Part shown: positions 7,060-13,215 of the stretch, in pieces
How the letters are laid out: the number at the start of each line of letters is the position of its first letter
Numbering within the stretch: the first letter of the stretch is position 1
Assembly: GCA_035444405.1 (NCBI GenBank)
Contig: DAOMOP010000108.1
Coordinates: 1-13,215 of the forward strand
Length of the DNA: 13,215 nucleotides
Source: DAOMOP01 sp035444405
GTDB lineage: Bacteria > Pseudomonadota > Gammaproteobacteria > Burkholderiales > Rhodocyclaceae
Direction: 5' to 3'
Translations under genes and position numbers: made by a program
The notes under the pieces: generated by a model
What the model was told of the DNA's origin: nothing
What the model saw: the letters and a program-made list of their open reading frames with translations, nothing else
The model's database searches: none

Positions 7060-7419
7060 CTACGACTGCTCGTGCGCCTTCGGCCAGTAGGTCCCGAAGC
7101 ACCATACGTTGCCTTCCGGGTCGCGGCAGATGAACTCGCGGCTGCCGTAGTCCCTGTCCGTGGGCGCCTCCTCGATTCTTGCGCCGGCAGCCTTCGCCCT
7201 GGCAAACAGGGCATCCACGTCATCGACGGCGATATAGACGGATTTGCCGCCAGGCGCGCCCGGCGATCCGACCATCTCACCGTACGCGTCTCGTCGCGTA
7301 TTCCCGAGCATGATCATGGACGATCCGAACGCGAGTTGCGCGTGTGCAACGACGCCCGCGTCTTCGAGATACTTTGCATGCACGGAAAACCCGAAGGCTT
7401 CCACGAGCCAGTCGATCAT
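7060..7419 (-). CDS. VOC/glyoxalase family protein, apparently frameshifted at its N-terminus
   Basis: The 119 residues from the ATG at 7419 show a vicinal-oxygen-chelate fold protein: AFGFSVHAKYLEDAGVVAHAQL and FGSSMIMLGN in the first half, SVYIAVDDVDALFARAKAAG and REFICRDPEGNVWCFGTYWP in the second. These are typical of the glyoxalase/bleomycin-resistance group that acts on small molecules; the substrate cannot be told. In the same frame upstream of the ATG the sequence still reads FPTFRYGDAAK, which belongs to the family's first strand, but no start codon occurs before a stop. An ATG at 7461-7463 reads MKI in another frame. Removing two bases at about 7453-7456 would join them. The internal ATG has no good ribosome site. 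It may be a pseudogene, and a truncated GNAT frame follows it. Confidence 0.75.
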   Translation of the reverse strand: MIDWLVEAFGFSVHAKYLEDAGVVAHAQLAFGSSMIMLGNTRRDAYGEMVGSPGAPGGKSVYIAVDDVDALFARAKAAGARIEEAPTDRDYGSREFICRDPEGNVWCFGTYWPKAHEQS

Positions 7420-7531
7420 CTTGGCTGCATCCCCGTACCGGAAGGTGGGGAAGAGATCTTCATCTGCACGACATCAGTTTGTAGCAGATCGAGTCCAGTC
7501 TTTAGCCTCCATCCGACCACTCCCCGACACC

Positions 7532-7536
7532 GGAGG
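7532..7536 (+). promoter_or_regulatory. Ribosome binding site that sets the phoX start
   Basis: GGAGG lies 5 bases before the ATG at 7542. It supports that start over the internal ATGs at 7596 and 7635, both of which would still leave the Tat signal intact. I found no clear Pho box in the short 7464-7541 region upstream. Confidence 0.6.
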
Positions 7537-7541
7537 CACCG

Positions 7542-9902
7542 ATGAGCAAGCAACTCCCGCCTGTCCACCTGACCGAAGACAACGGCGACGAGCCGATGAG
7601 CAACCATTCCGACAACCCGCACTTCTCAAGCATCATGGAGAAGCGCTTGTCGCGCCGCCAGGTTCTCGCCGGTGGCCTCGGCGCCGCAGTTGCGGGCCTT
7701 TTTGCGACAACCGGCGCTGCCTCGGTTGCGCATGCAAGGGCCGGATTCTTGCCGCCGGCAGCGCAAGGCCGGCCCCCATTCGCACTGAACCCGACGCTGG
7801 GCTTTGCCGCGATCCCCGTCGTGCGCTCGGACACCGCGACGATTCCCCACGGCTACCGGGCACAGGTGCTGATTCCCTGGGGTGAACCGATCAATGGCAG
7901 CGCTCCCGCATATGACGGCATGAACGGCAACAGCGGCGCCGACCAGGAACAGCAGATCGGCTCGCACCACGACGGCATGCACTACTTCCCCAGCGCCGAC
8001 GATCCCAACGGCCACGGCATTCTGTGCGTCAATCACGAGTACGTCGACCAGCGTGTGCTGCACGTCAACGGCCCGACCTTCGTGGGCGGCCAACGGCCCA
8101 CCGACGAGGTACGCAAGGAGATCGCCGCCCACGGCGTCAGCGTGATCGAGATCAAGAATACGAACGGCACCTGGAACGTCGTGGACGGCCAGTACAACCG
8201 CCGCATCACCGCCGGCACGCCGATGGAAATTCGCGGTCCGGTGCGCGGCAGCGAGCACGTCCAGACAAGGCACAGCCCCGACGGGACGATGGCTCGCGGC
8301 ACCATCAACAACTGTGCCCACGGCTACACACCCTGGGGCACCTACCTGACCTGCGAGGAGAACTGGGCCGGCTATTTCAACAATCGGGTCAAGCAGGCGC
8401 GCGCCGATGCGCTGCTCAACTGGTTCGAGGAGACGCAACCGGCCCACTTCCCCGGGTCTAAGGCGTCCTTCGTACAAGGCCGCTACTACGCCCGCTATTA
8501 CCCGGAGACGAACCGGCTCCTTGGCATCTTCGACGAGATACTCGATCAAAAGGTGACCAATGAGGTGTACACCCAGATCGGCAACACCTTCAACGATACC
8601 GGTCGTCAACTGCTGGGCACGTTGGCCGACCTGCTGCAAGCCGCCGGCATCTCCAAGGATCTCAGCCTCGACCTCCCACGCGAGTTCTCCCGTTATGGCG
8701 TGCGGACAACCGGTAGCCGGTACAGTTGGGAAACCGCACAGAGCGGCGAAGACCAGTATGTCCGCTTCGACGCGTCTATCAAGGGTGAGACGAGCGCCGA
8801 CGACTACCACAACGAGCCCAACACGATGGGCTGGATCGTGGAAATCGACCCATTCGATCCAACCAGCACGCCGAAGAAGCGCACCGCCTTGGGCCGGTTC
8901 GCGCACGAAGGCTGCGTCTTCGCTCCCCCGCAACAGGGGCAACCGCTGGCCTTCTACATGGGCGACGATGCCCAAAACGAGTATGTCTACAAGTTCGTCA
9001 CCAAGGCCCGCTACACGCGCGGCATGAAAGGCGATGTGCTCGACGAGGGCACGCTGTACGTGGCCCGCTTCAACGACGACGGCACCGGCGACTGGCTGGC
9101 GCTGGACATCGATGATGCCGGCTTTCGAACGGCGGCTGCAATGGCCGGTGTGGAATTCAAAGATCAGGCCGACGTGCTCGTAAACACACGCTTGGCGGCC
9201 GACGTGATCGGCGCAACCAAGATGGACCGTCCGGAATGGGGTGCGGTGCATCCGCAGACGCGCGAGGTCTACATGACCATGACCAACAACAGCCAACGCA
9301 CCGGTGAAGACGGCAGCAATCCGATCGATGCCGCCAACCCGCGCGGCCCGAACCCCTTCGGTCACATCATTCGCTGGCGCGAGCAGGGCAACCGTGCGTT
9401 CGCGACCCGCTTCGAATGGGATCTGTTCGTGCTCGCCGGCCCGCAATCCGACAGCCAGATCGTGCCGGAACACAATGGTCCCGCGCTCGATGCCAACAAC
9501 ATCTTCGCGAGCCCCGACGGACTGTGGATCGACCAGTTCGGAATCCTCTGGATCCAGACCGACATGAGCGGCAGTCAGCAGGCGAGCGGCCCGTTCGGCG
9601 AGAACGCGATGCTGGCGGCCAATCCGATCACCGGTGAAATCAAGCGCTTCCTGGCGGGGCCCTTCGATCAGGAGGTGACGGGTGTCGTGTCCACGCCCGA
9701 CGGCAAAAACCTGTTCGTGAACTTCCAGCACCCGGGTGATCGCTCGAGGCCGGGTGAATTCACCAGCAACTGGCCGGACAGCGGCAGCGTCTTCGCCCAT
9801 CCCGACGCGGCGCCGATCCTGCCGAACCCGGCGGGCCCGCGTCCACGCTCGGCGACCATCGTGATCACGCGGGCCGACGACGGCGTCGTCGGCCTGCAGT
9901 AA
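7542..9902 (+). CDS. phoX: PhoX family alkaline phosphatase, Tat-exported
   Basis: A 786-residue secreted phosphatase-like protein of the PhoX (DUF839) family, whose characterised members remove phosphate from organic monoesters using iron and calcium in the periplasm. A Tat signal is plain: SRRQVLA at 37-43, a hydrophobic stretch to about 62, and AHA/ARA cleavage sites near 65-67. The family core follows: NNCAHGYTPWGTYLTCEENW (256-275), NTMGWIVEIDPFDP (427-440), GRFAHEGC (451-458), MGDD (473-476), and ASPDGLWID (656-664), which closes the beta-propeller. The stretch at about 283-385, between the CEENW motif and RYGVRTTGSRY-type sequence, seems to be extra compared with the PhoX proteins I know (about 640-700 residues). 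No cofactor ligand seems lost, but I cannot check each one. It stands alone, between gene remnants on both sides, and ends at two hairpins. Confidence 0.9.
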   Translation: MSKQLPPVHLTEDNGDEPMSNHSDNPHFSSIMEKRLSRRQVLAGGLGAAVAGLFATTGAASVAHARAGFLPPAAQGRPPFALNPTLGFAAIPVVRSDTATIPHGYRAQVLIPWGEPINGSAPAYDGMNGNSGADQEQQIGSHHDGMHYFPSADDPNGHGILCVNHEYVDQRVLHVNGPTFVGGQRPTDEVRKEIAAHGVSVIEIKNTNGTWNVVDGQYNRRITAGTPMEIRGPVRGSEHVQTRHSPDGTMARGTINNCAHGYTPWGTYLTCEENWAGYFNNRVKQARADALLNWFEETQPAHFPGSKASFVQGRYYARYYPETNRLLGIFDEILDQKVTNEVYTQIGNTFNDTGRQLLGTLADLLQAAGISKDLSLDLPREFSRYGVRTTGSRYSWETAQSGEDQYVRFDASIKGETSADDYHNEPNTMGWIVEIDPFDPTSTPKKRTALGRFAHEGCVFAPPQQGQPLAFYMGDDAQNEYVYKFVTKARYTRGMKGDVLDEGTLYVARFNDDGTGDWLALDIDDAGFRTAAAMAGVEFKDQADVLVNTRLAADVIGATKMDRPEWGAVHPQTREVYMTMTNNSQRTGEDGSNPIDAANPRGPNPFGHIIRWREQGNRAFATRFEWDLFVLAGPQSDSQIVPEHNGPALDANNIFASPDGLWIDQFGILWIQTDMSGSQQASGPFGENAMLAANPITGEIKRFLAGPFDQEVTGVVSTPDGKNLFVNFQHPGDRSRPGEFTSNWPDSGSVFAHPDAAPILPNPAGPRPRSATIVITRADDGVVGLQ

Positions 9903-9931
9903 CGCCACAGTCTTTTCCAAGAGACGAAATT

Positions 9932-9950
9932 CGGGGGCAGGGTGCCCCCG
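9932..9950 (+). terminator. First hairpin after phoX
   Basis: CGGGGGCA (9932-9939) and TGCCCCCG (9943-9950) make a perfect 8-bp stem with a 3-base loop, 30 bases past the stop. No T-tract follows, so it probably supports the next hairpin or protects the 3' end. Confidence 0.4.
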
Positions 9951-9960
9951 TTGGGCCGCC

Positions 9961-9987
9961 GCCGCAGCTGGGGCTGCGGCCTCTTTT
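9961..9987 (+). terminator. Intrinsic terminator of phoX
   Basis: GCCGCAGC (9961-9968), loop TGGG, then GCTGCGGC (9973-9980): a perfect 8-bp GC-rich stem followed at once by CTCTTTT. This is the best terminator in the window. Confidence 0.8.
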
Positions 9988-10077
9988 ATAAAGGCGCAGG
10001 TGTCGATCAAGGAATACGAAAAACCCCTGAACACGATGAAATACAAGGCGCGCCACCTCGAACGGGCGCCACCCGCC

Positions 10078-10284
10078 TCAACCGCCCGCAGCCACTGCGC
10101 GCCGTGCGTGCGCCTCGCCCTGCGCGAGCAGGTCATAGCGGTCCAGGTTCATCACCTTGGTCCACGCCTTCACGAAGTCGCGCACGAACTTCTCCTTGGC
10201 GTCGTCGCTTGCGTACACTTCAGCGAGCGCACGCAGCTGGGAATACGCCCCGAAGACGAGGTCCGCCGCCGTCGCGGTCCAGCC
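10078..10284 (-). pseudogene. katG: C-terminal fragment of catalase-peroxidase KatG
   Basis: Read on the minus strand, the last 68 codons before the TGA at 10078-10080 give GWTATAADLVFGAYSQLRAL, then AEVYASDDAKEKFVRDFVKA and WTKVMNLDRYDL. This is the known C-terminal end of KatG, with the conserved VDLVFGSNSQLRALAEVYA and AWTKVMNLDRFDL patterns. Full-length KatG has about 720-740 residues and makes a haem enzyme; here the peroxidase domain and nearly all the rest are absent. Similarity stops near the Trp at 10279-10281, and an in-frame stop lies about 30 bases further upstream. No start codon or ribosome site is seen, so it is a dead remnant. It lies just downstream of the Lrp gene on the same strand. 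Confidence 0.8.
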
Positions 10285-10320
10285 TAATCGAGCCCTTTCA
10301 CGCTTTCAGAACGCCGAGTA

Positions 10321-10348
10321 CCCCGGCGCGCTTGTCAGCGGGCCGGGG
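10321..10348. terminator. Hairpin between the Lrp gene and the katG remnant
   Basis: CCCCGGC (10321-10327) pairs with GCCGGGG (10342-10348), and inside it CGC (10329-10331) pairs with GCG (10338-10340). It lies about 40 bases past the Lrp stop. No T-run on either strand. A weaker stem, GCCGAT (10353-10358) with ATCGGC (10371-10376), precedes it. Likely the 3' end of the kinase/phospho-lyase/Lrp transcript. Confidence 0.35.
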
Positions 10349-10386
10349 ACACGCCGATGCTGATCGGTCGATCGGCCAGGACCTCA

Positions 10387-10890
10387 TCACTCCCAACTCG
10401 GCTCTCCGCTTATGAGAACCTTCAGCGGATATTCGCGTCGCTCGAGCGGCTGGCGCAACACGATCCGGCTGGAAAACTTCACGATGCCGATATCGTCTTC
10501 CAGCAGCCGCTCCATCAGCGCCTGAAAACTGGCGACACTGGGCACCACGATTTTCAGAAGGTAATCGTAACCGCCACTGACGTTGTAACAGTCGACGATC
10601 TCGGGGTACTTGCCGACCCCGGCTTCGAACTTGCGGAAGTCCGGCACGTGATGGCTGCCGAGCGTCACCTCGGAAAACACGATGACGTAGGCGCCCAGCC
10701 TCTCCAGCGCGACATCCGCGTGGAAGCCCCGGATCACGCCGATTTCCTGAAGCCGCTTTGTCCGGGCCAGGCACGGGCTCTCACTGAGGCCAACGGCTGC
10801 GGCCAGTTCGACATTTGAGCAGCGTCCCTCGCGCTGGAGATGCACGAGGATCTTGATGTCGAACGGGTCGAGGGATGCTGGAGCTCGCAT
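10387..10890 (-). CDS. Lrp/AsnC family transcriptional regulator
   Basis: A 167-residue DNA-binding protein. The N-terminal winged helix-turn-helix runs over about residues 8-55, with LDPFDIKILVHLQREGR and NVELAAAVGLSESPCLARTKRL; the SPCLxRxKRL recognition helix is characteristic of Lrp. A RAM ligand-binding/oligomerisation domain follows (about 66-142), with YNVSGGYDYLLKIV at its centre. Length is normal. Such proteins bind amino acids and form octamers or dimers-of-dimers. It lies 31 bases after the PLP enzyme gene on the same strand, which suggests it senses the substrate of that pathway or a related amino acid. It could also act on dadA, as Lrp-type regulators do elsewhere, but that is speculation. 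The ATG has no clear ribosome site, which fits translation following the upstream gene. Confidence 0.9.
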   Translation of the reverse strand: MRAPASLDPFDIKILVHLQREGRCSNVELAAAVGLSESPCLARTKRLQEIGVIRGFHADVALERLGAYVIVFSEVTLGSHHVPDFRKFEAGVGKYPEIVDCYNVSGGYDYLLKIVVPSVASFQALMERLLEDDIGIVKFSSRIVLRQPLERREYPLKVLISGEPSWE

Positions 10891-10921
10891 GAGTCGATGC
10901 TCGCGTCAGTGTCGGTCGCGC

Positions 10922-12274
10922 TTACCCCGGTGTTGCCGATCGAGCGGCGGTGAGCGCTTCGTCGAGCACTTCGATCACGATACCGGCCTGTTCCGCCGAC
11001 AGCACCAGCGGCGGCCGAATCTTCAGCACATTGTGCCCCATGGCGCAGGCGCTGAGCAGTACACCCTTGTCGCGCATGCGATTGACCACCCGGGTGGTGA
11101 ACTCGCGGTCGGGCGCGCGCGATGCGCGGTCCGAGACGAGTTCCACGCCGACGAACATGCCCACGCCGCGCACGTCGCCGATCGCCTCGTGCCGGTGGGC
11201 AAGCTCGGCGATGCCCTCGCGCAGGATCGTCCCGACCTTCGCGGCATGCTCCACCAGGCCTTCCTTCTCGATCGTATCCAGCACCGCCAGCGCCGCCGCA
11301 CACGAGACGGTATTGCCGGCGAAGGTGTTGAAGTAGCGCGAGTTCTTGCCGAACTCCGCCAGCGCGTCGGCGGTGGCCAGCAGTCCCGCGATGGGTTGCC
11401 CATTGCCCATCGGCTTGCCCAGGGTGACGATGTCGGGGCTGACGCCGTGACGCTGGAAGCCCCACATGTGCTCGCCGGTGCGGCCGAAGCCGGGCTGGAC
11501 CTCGTCGGCGACGAAGAGGCCGCCGGCCCGCTTGATCGCGTCGACCGCGCCCTTCAGGAAGCCCGCCGGGTCGGGAAGAATGCCGTCGCTGGTGAACACC
11601 GAGTCGACGATCAGCGCCGCCGGCTTGATGCCGTGGCGCTGCAGATCGGCGATCGCCGCCTCGACGTCGCGGGTGAAGCGTTCGGAGAGGTCGGCCCCTT
11701 CGGCGTGATAGCGGCTCGGTGCCCGGACCAGGCGCACGTGGGCGCCGAGATCGACCGTCACGCCCAGCGATGGCGAGAACTTCGATACGGCGTCGGTGAA
11801 GCCGTGATAGGCGGTTTCGGTCACGATCACGCCCGTGCCGCCGGTGCGGACCTGGGCGATGCGATAGGCGAGGTCGTTCGCCTCGCTGCCCGTGCAGGTC
11901 AGCATGAGGTGGGCGAGCTCGGTCTCGTGCACCGTCGCGAGCAGGCGTTCGGCCAGCTCGAGGATCGTGTCGTGCAGATAGCGGGTGTTGGTCGCGAGAA
12001 TCTGCACCTGCTTGCAGATCGCCTCGGCCACCGCCGGATGGCAATGCCCGAGGGAGGCGACGTTGTTGTAGATGTCGAGGTAGCGGCGGCCTTCCGGATC
12101 GATCAGCCACACGCCTTCGCCGCGCACGATGTGCAGCGGATGCTCGTACATCAGCCGGTAGGCCGGGCCGAGCAGGGCGTCGCGCCGGGCGATCATCGCC
12201 GCAGTGGCGGGACCTACGTCGACGCGCCCGGGGATGTAGGCGTTGACCATGTTGAGGTCGGTGGTGCTTTTCAT
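10922..12274 (-). CDS. Class III PLP enzyme, probable amino-alcohol-phosphate phospho-lyase (ETNPPL/PHYKPL-like)
   Basis: A 450-residue fold-type I PLP enzyme of the class III aminotransferase family. TGSEAND (128-134) and YHG (156-158) hold the cofactor, ADEVQ with Asp257 contacts the ring nitrogen, and Lys287 in LGKPMGNGQP is the Schiff-base lysine. Two segments point to a phospho-lyase, not a transaminase: YNNVASLGHCHP (69-80) and NTRYLHD (96-102) match the NNVAHVGHCHP and NSRFLHD patterns of ethanolamine-phosphate and 5-phosphohydroxylysine phospho-lyases, which release ammonia and phosphate to leave an aldehyde. RGEGVWLIDPEGRRYLD at 51-67 is also shared. The start at 12274 has AGGA about 9 bases upstream; the frame extends to 12343 into the kinase gene. 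A kinase gene ends 16 bases upstream. Ordinary omega-aminotransferase activity cannot be excluded. Confidence 0.85.
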   Translation of the reverse strand: MKSTTDLNMVNAYIPGRVDVGPATAAMIARRDALLGPAYRLMYEHPLHIVRGEGVWLIDPEGRRYLDIYNNVASLGHCHPAVAEAICKQVQILATNTRYLHDTILELAERLLATVHETELAHLMLTCTGSEANDLAYRIAQVRTGGTGVIVTETAYHGFTDAVSKFSPSLGVTVDLGAHVRLVRAPSRYHAEGADLSERFTRDVEAAIADLQRHGIKPAALIVDSVFTSDGILPDPAGFLKGAVDAIKRAGGLFVADEVQPGFGRTGEHMWGFQRHGVSPDIVTLGKPMGNGQPIAGLLATADALAEFGKNSRYFNTFAGNTVSCAAALAVLDTIEKEGLVEHAAKVGTILREGIAELAHRHEAIGDVRGVGMFVGVELVSDRASRAPDREFTTRVVNRMRDKGVLLSACAMGHNVLKIRPPLVLSAEQAGIVIEVLDEALTAARSATPG

Positions 12275-12290
12275 AGTCTTTTCCTTTTGC

Positions 12291-13215
12291 TTATCCGATT
12301 TGCACTTCGCGCACTTCGGCCAGCAGCCGGTCGCGCATCTCATTGCGGGAAAGATCGGCCAGCTGGGACAGCGCCTCCCAGGCGGCGGGGTTGTGGCGCA
12401 TGATGTAGGCGCGGTTCTCGGGGTAGCGCTTGGCGCGCCATTCCGAAATCAACGCGGTGACGAGGTGGCGCGTGGCCATGAGATCGGCGACGATCTCCTG
12501 CTCCGCGTCCACAAGGGGCAGAATCGCGTGGTAGGCCCCCACGAACTGCGCCGGCCCCTCGAACGGATCGGCGCAGCCGGTCATGTGGAAGGCCGCCGCC
12601 GTACCGACCTCGCCGACCAGCGGCGCGTGCAGCATGTCGCCGAAGTCGATGATCCCCAGGATGCGTTCATGATCGTCGGGCGAGACCAGCACGTTGTAGA
12701 GGTGGTAGTCGTTGTGGATGACCTGCGCCCGCACCGAGGCCAGACGCGGCAGGACATGGTCGGTGAAGCGCGACATGAACGACTCGACCAGCGCGCGACG
12801 CGGGCCCGCGTCGATCGCATCGAATTTGGCGGTGAGCCGGTGCGCCGCCGAGACATTCCAGAGCAGGTCGTGCGTCGCCGCAGGATGCGAGAAGTCGCGC
12901 AGCGCGAGGTTCAGTCTGGCCAGGAATGCCCCCATGGCCCGGCGCTGCCCGGCGGTCCGGGGCGTCTCCCGGATCTGGATGCCGTCGAGGTAGGTCAGCA
13001 TCCGCACCGTGGTCGGGACGCCGCCGGGCAATGTCACCGTGTCGCGCGTGCCGCCGCCCAGCGTTCGCACGACGCGCGGCACCGGCAGGTCGGGTGAAAC
13101 GCGGGCGATGTGCTCGAGCGCACCGATCTGGAGGTCGACCACCGACACCGACTCGGAGGGGTTGCTGATCTTGAACACGTAGCGGCTGCCGTCCGCGGTC
13201 TCGATGCAGCAATTC
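12291..13215 (-). CDS. APH/choline-kinase-fold small-molecule kinase, hydroxylysine/ethanolamine kinase-like (partial)
   Basis: The frame is open at the right edge and stops at a TAA at 12291, giving about 308 visible residues; only the extreme N-terminus is missing. The visible start, CCIETADGSRYVFKISNPSE, is the nucleotide-binding hairpin with the ATP-anchoring Lys in VFKIS. The catalytic loop HNDYHLYN (12693-12716) has the Brenner HxDxxxxN pattern, and IIDFGD (Asp at 12645-12647) is the metal-binding motif. This fold covers aminoglycoside, choline and homoserine kinases. The KISNPxE and LQxxALEHIA wording resembles the kinase part of bacterial proteins fused to class III PLP phospho-lyases, and the phospho-lyase gene follows after 16 bases. 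I therefore infer a catabolic amino-alcohol kinase and not an antibiotic-resistance gene. The GTG at 13178 is an internal codon, not the start. Confidence 0.85.
   Translation of the reverse strand, partial: NCCIETADGSRYVFKISNPSESVSVVDLQIGALEHIARVSPDLPVPRVVRTLGGGTRDTVTLPGGVPTTVRMLTYLDGIQIRETPRTAGQRRAMGAFLARLNLALRDFSHPAATHDLLWNVSAAHRLTAKFDAIDAGPRRALVESFMSRFTDHVLPRLASVRAQVIHNDYHLYNVLVSPDDHERILGIIDFGDMLHAPLVGEVGTAAAFHMTGCADPFEGPAQFVGAYHAILPLVDAEQEIVADLMATRHLVTALISEWRAKRYPENRAYIMRHNPAAWEALSQLADLSRNEMRDRLLAEVREVQIG

Noticed and set aside
7626..10136. Very long open frame (836 codons) on the strand opposite phoX
   Set aside because: Its translation is Arg/Ala/Gly/Val-rich with no family motifs, while the plus strand encodes a clear PhoX. 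This is a mirror effect of high GC3.
10292..10345. Possible further katG piece reading ADKRAGVL upstream of the katG tail
   Set aside because: It slightly resembles the KatG segment before NDFFVNLLDM, but only a handful of residues agree and it is in a different frame.
11774..11790. Copy of the half-site ACTTCGATACGG inside the PLP enzyme gene
   Set aside because: Only one arm matches the palindromes near dadA and the sequence is explained by coding for a Lys-Phe-containing segment; likely chance.
10853..12403. 516-codon open frame on the plus strand opposite the PLP enzyme
   Set aside because: Shadow of the class III PLP gene with no motif of its own.
12291..13215. Aminoglycoside resistance (APH) gene
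   Set aside because: The fold is the same, but the N-terminal wording and the adjacent phospho-lyase point to a catabolic small-molecule kinase.

Overview
The window is 13.2 kb of GC-rich, densely coding chromosomal DNA. High third-position GC, the GAF/GGDEF signalling protein, the type II NADH dehydrogenase and the DadA/RidA/GabD/Lrp content suggest a betaproteobacterium, possibly Rhodocyclales (Azoarcus/Thauera-like) or Burkholderiales. That assignment is inference. No rRNA, tRNA, CRISPR array or insertion sequence was seen.

Layout from left to right. (1) Positions 1-1380, minus: the N-terminal part of a tandem-GAF plus GGDEF protein that runs off the left edge. Its GGDEF domain has lost both metal-binding acids. 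(2) 1522-2880, minus: a type II NADH:quinone oxidoreductase. (3) 3020-4690, minus: a dadA-ridA operon that oxidises D-amino acids and hydrolyses the imine product, ending in a terminator-like hairpin. (4) 4691-5348: a 658-base non-coding stretch with two near-identical 16-bp palindromes 84 bp apart, a run of hairpins and one weak small-ORF candidate. (5) 5349-6839, plus: a GabD-type semialdehyde dehydrogenase. (6) 6901-7463, minus: decayed genes, namely the N-terminal stub of a GNAT acetyltransferase and a VOC/glyoxalase gene with an apparent 2-base frameshift at its start. (7) 7542-9902, plus: a large Tat-exported PhoX-family phosphatase followed by two tandem hairpins, the second a good intrinsic terminator. 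(8) 10078-10284, minus: the last ~68 codons of a catalase-peroxidase gene (katG), the rest missing. (9) 10387-13215, minus: a three-gene set transcribed right to left, encoding an APH-fold small-molecule kinase (incomplete at the right edge), a class III PLP enzyme of the phospho-lyase type, and an Lrp/AsnC regulator.

How the parts may work together. Most of the window concerns amino compounds. DadA and RidA deaminate D-amino acids. The kinase and PLP enzyme resemble the pair that phosphorylates an amino alcohol (ethanolamine or 5-hydroxylysine) and then eliminates ammonia and phosphate to give an aldehyde. A GabD-type dehydrogenase nearby could oxidise such a semialdehyde, and the Lrp protein is a natural candidate regulator. 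The kinase/phospho-lyase/Lrp set is the most interesting module. The phoX gene sits between gene remnants on both sides, which suggests this part of the chromosome has been rearranged.
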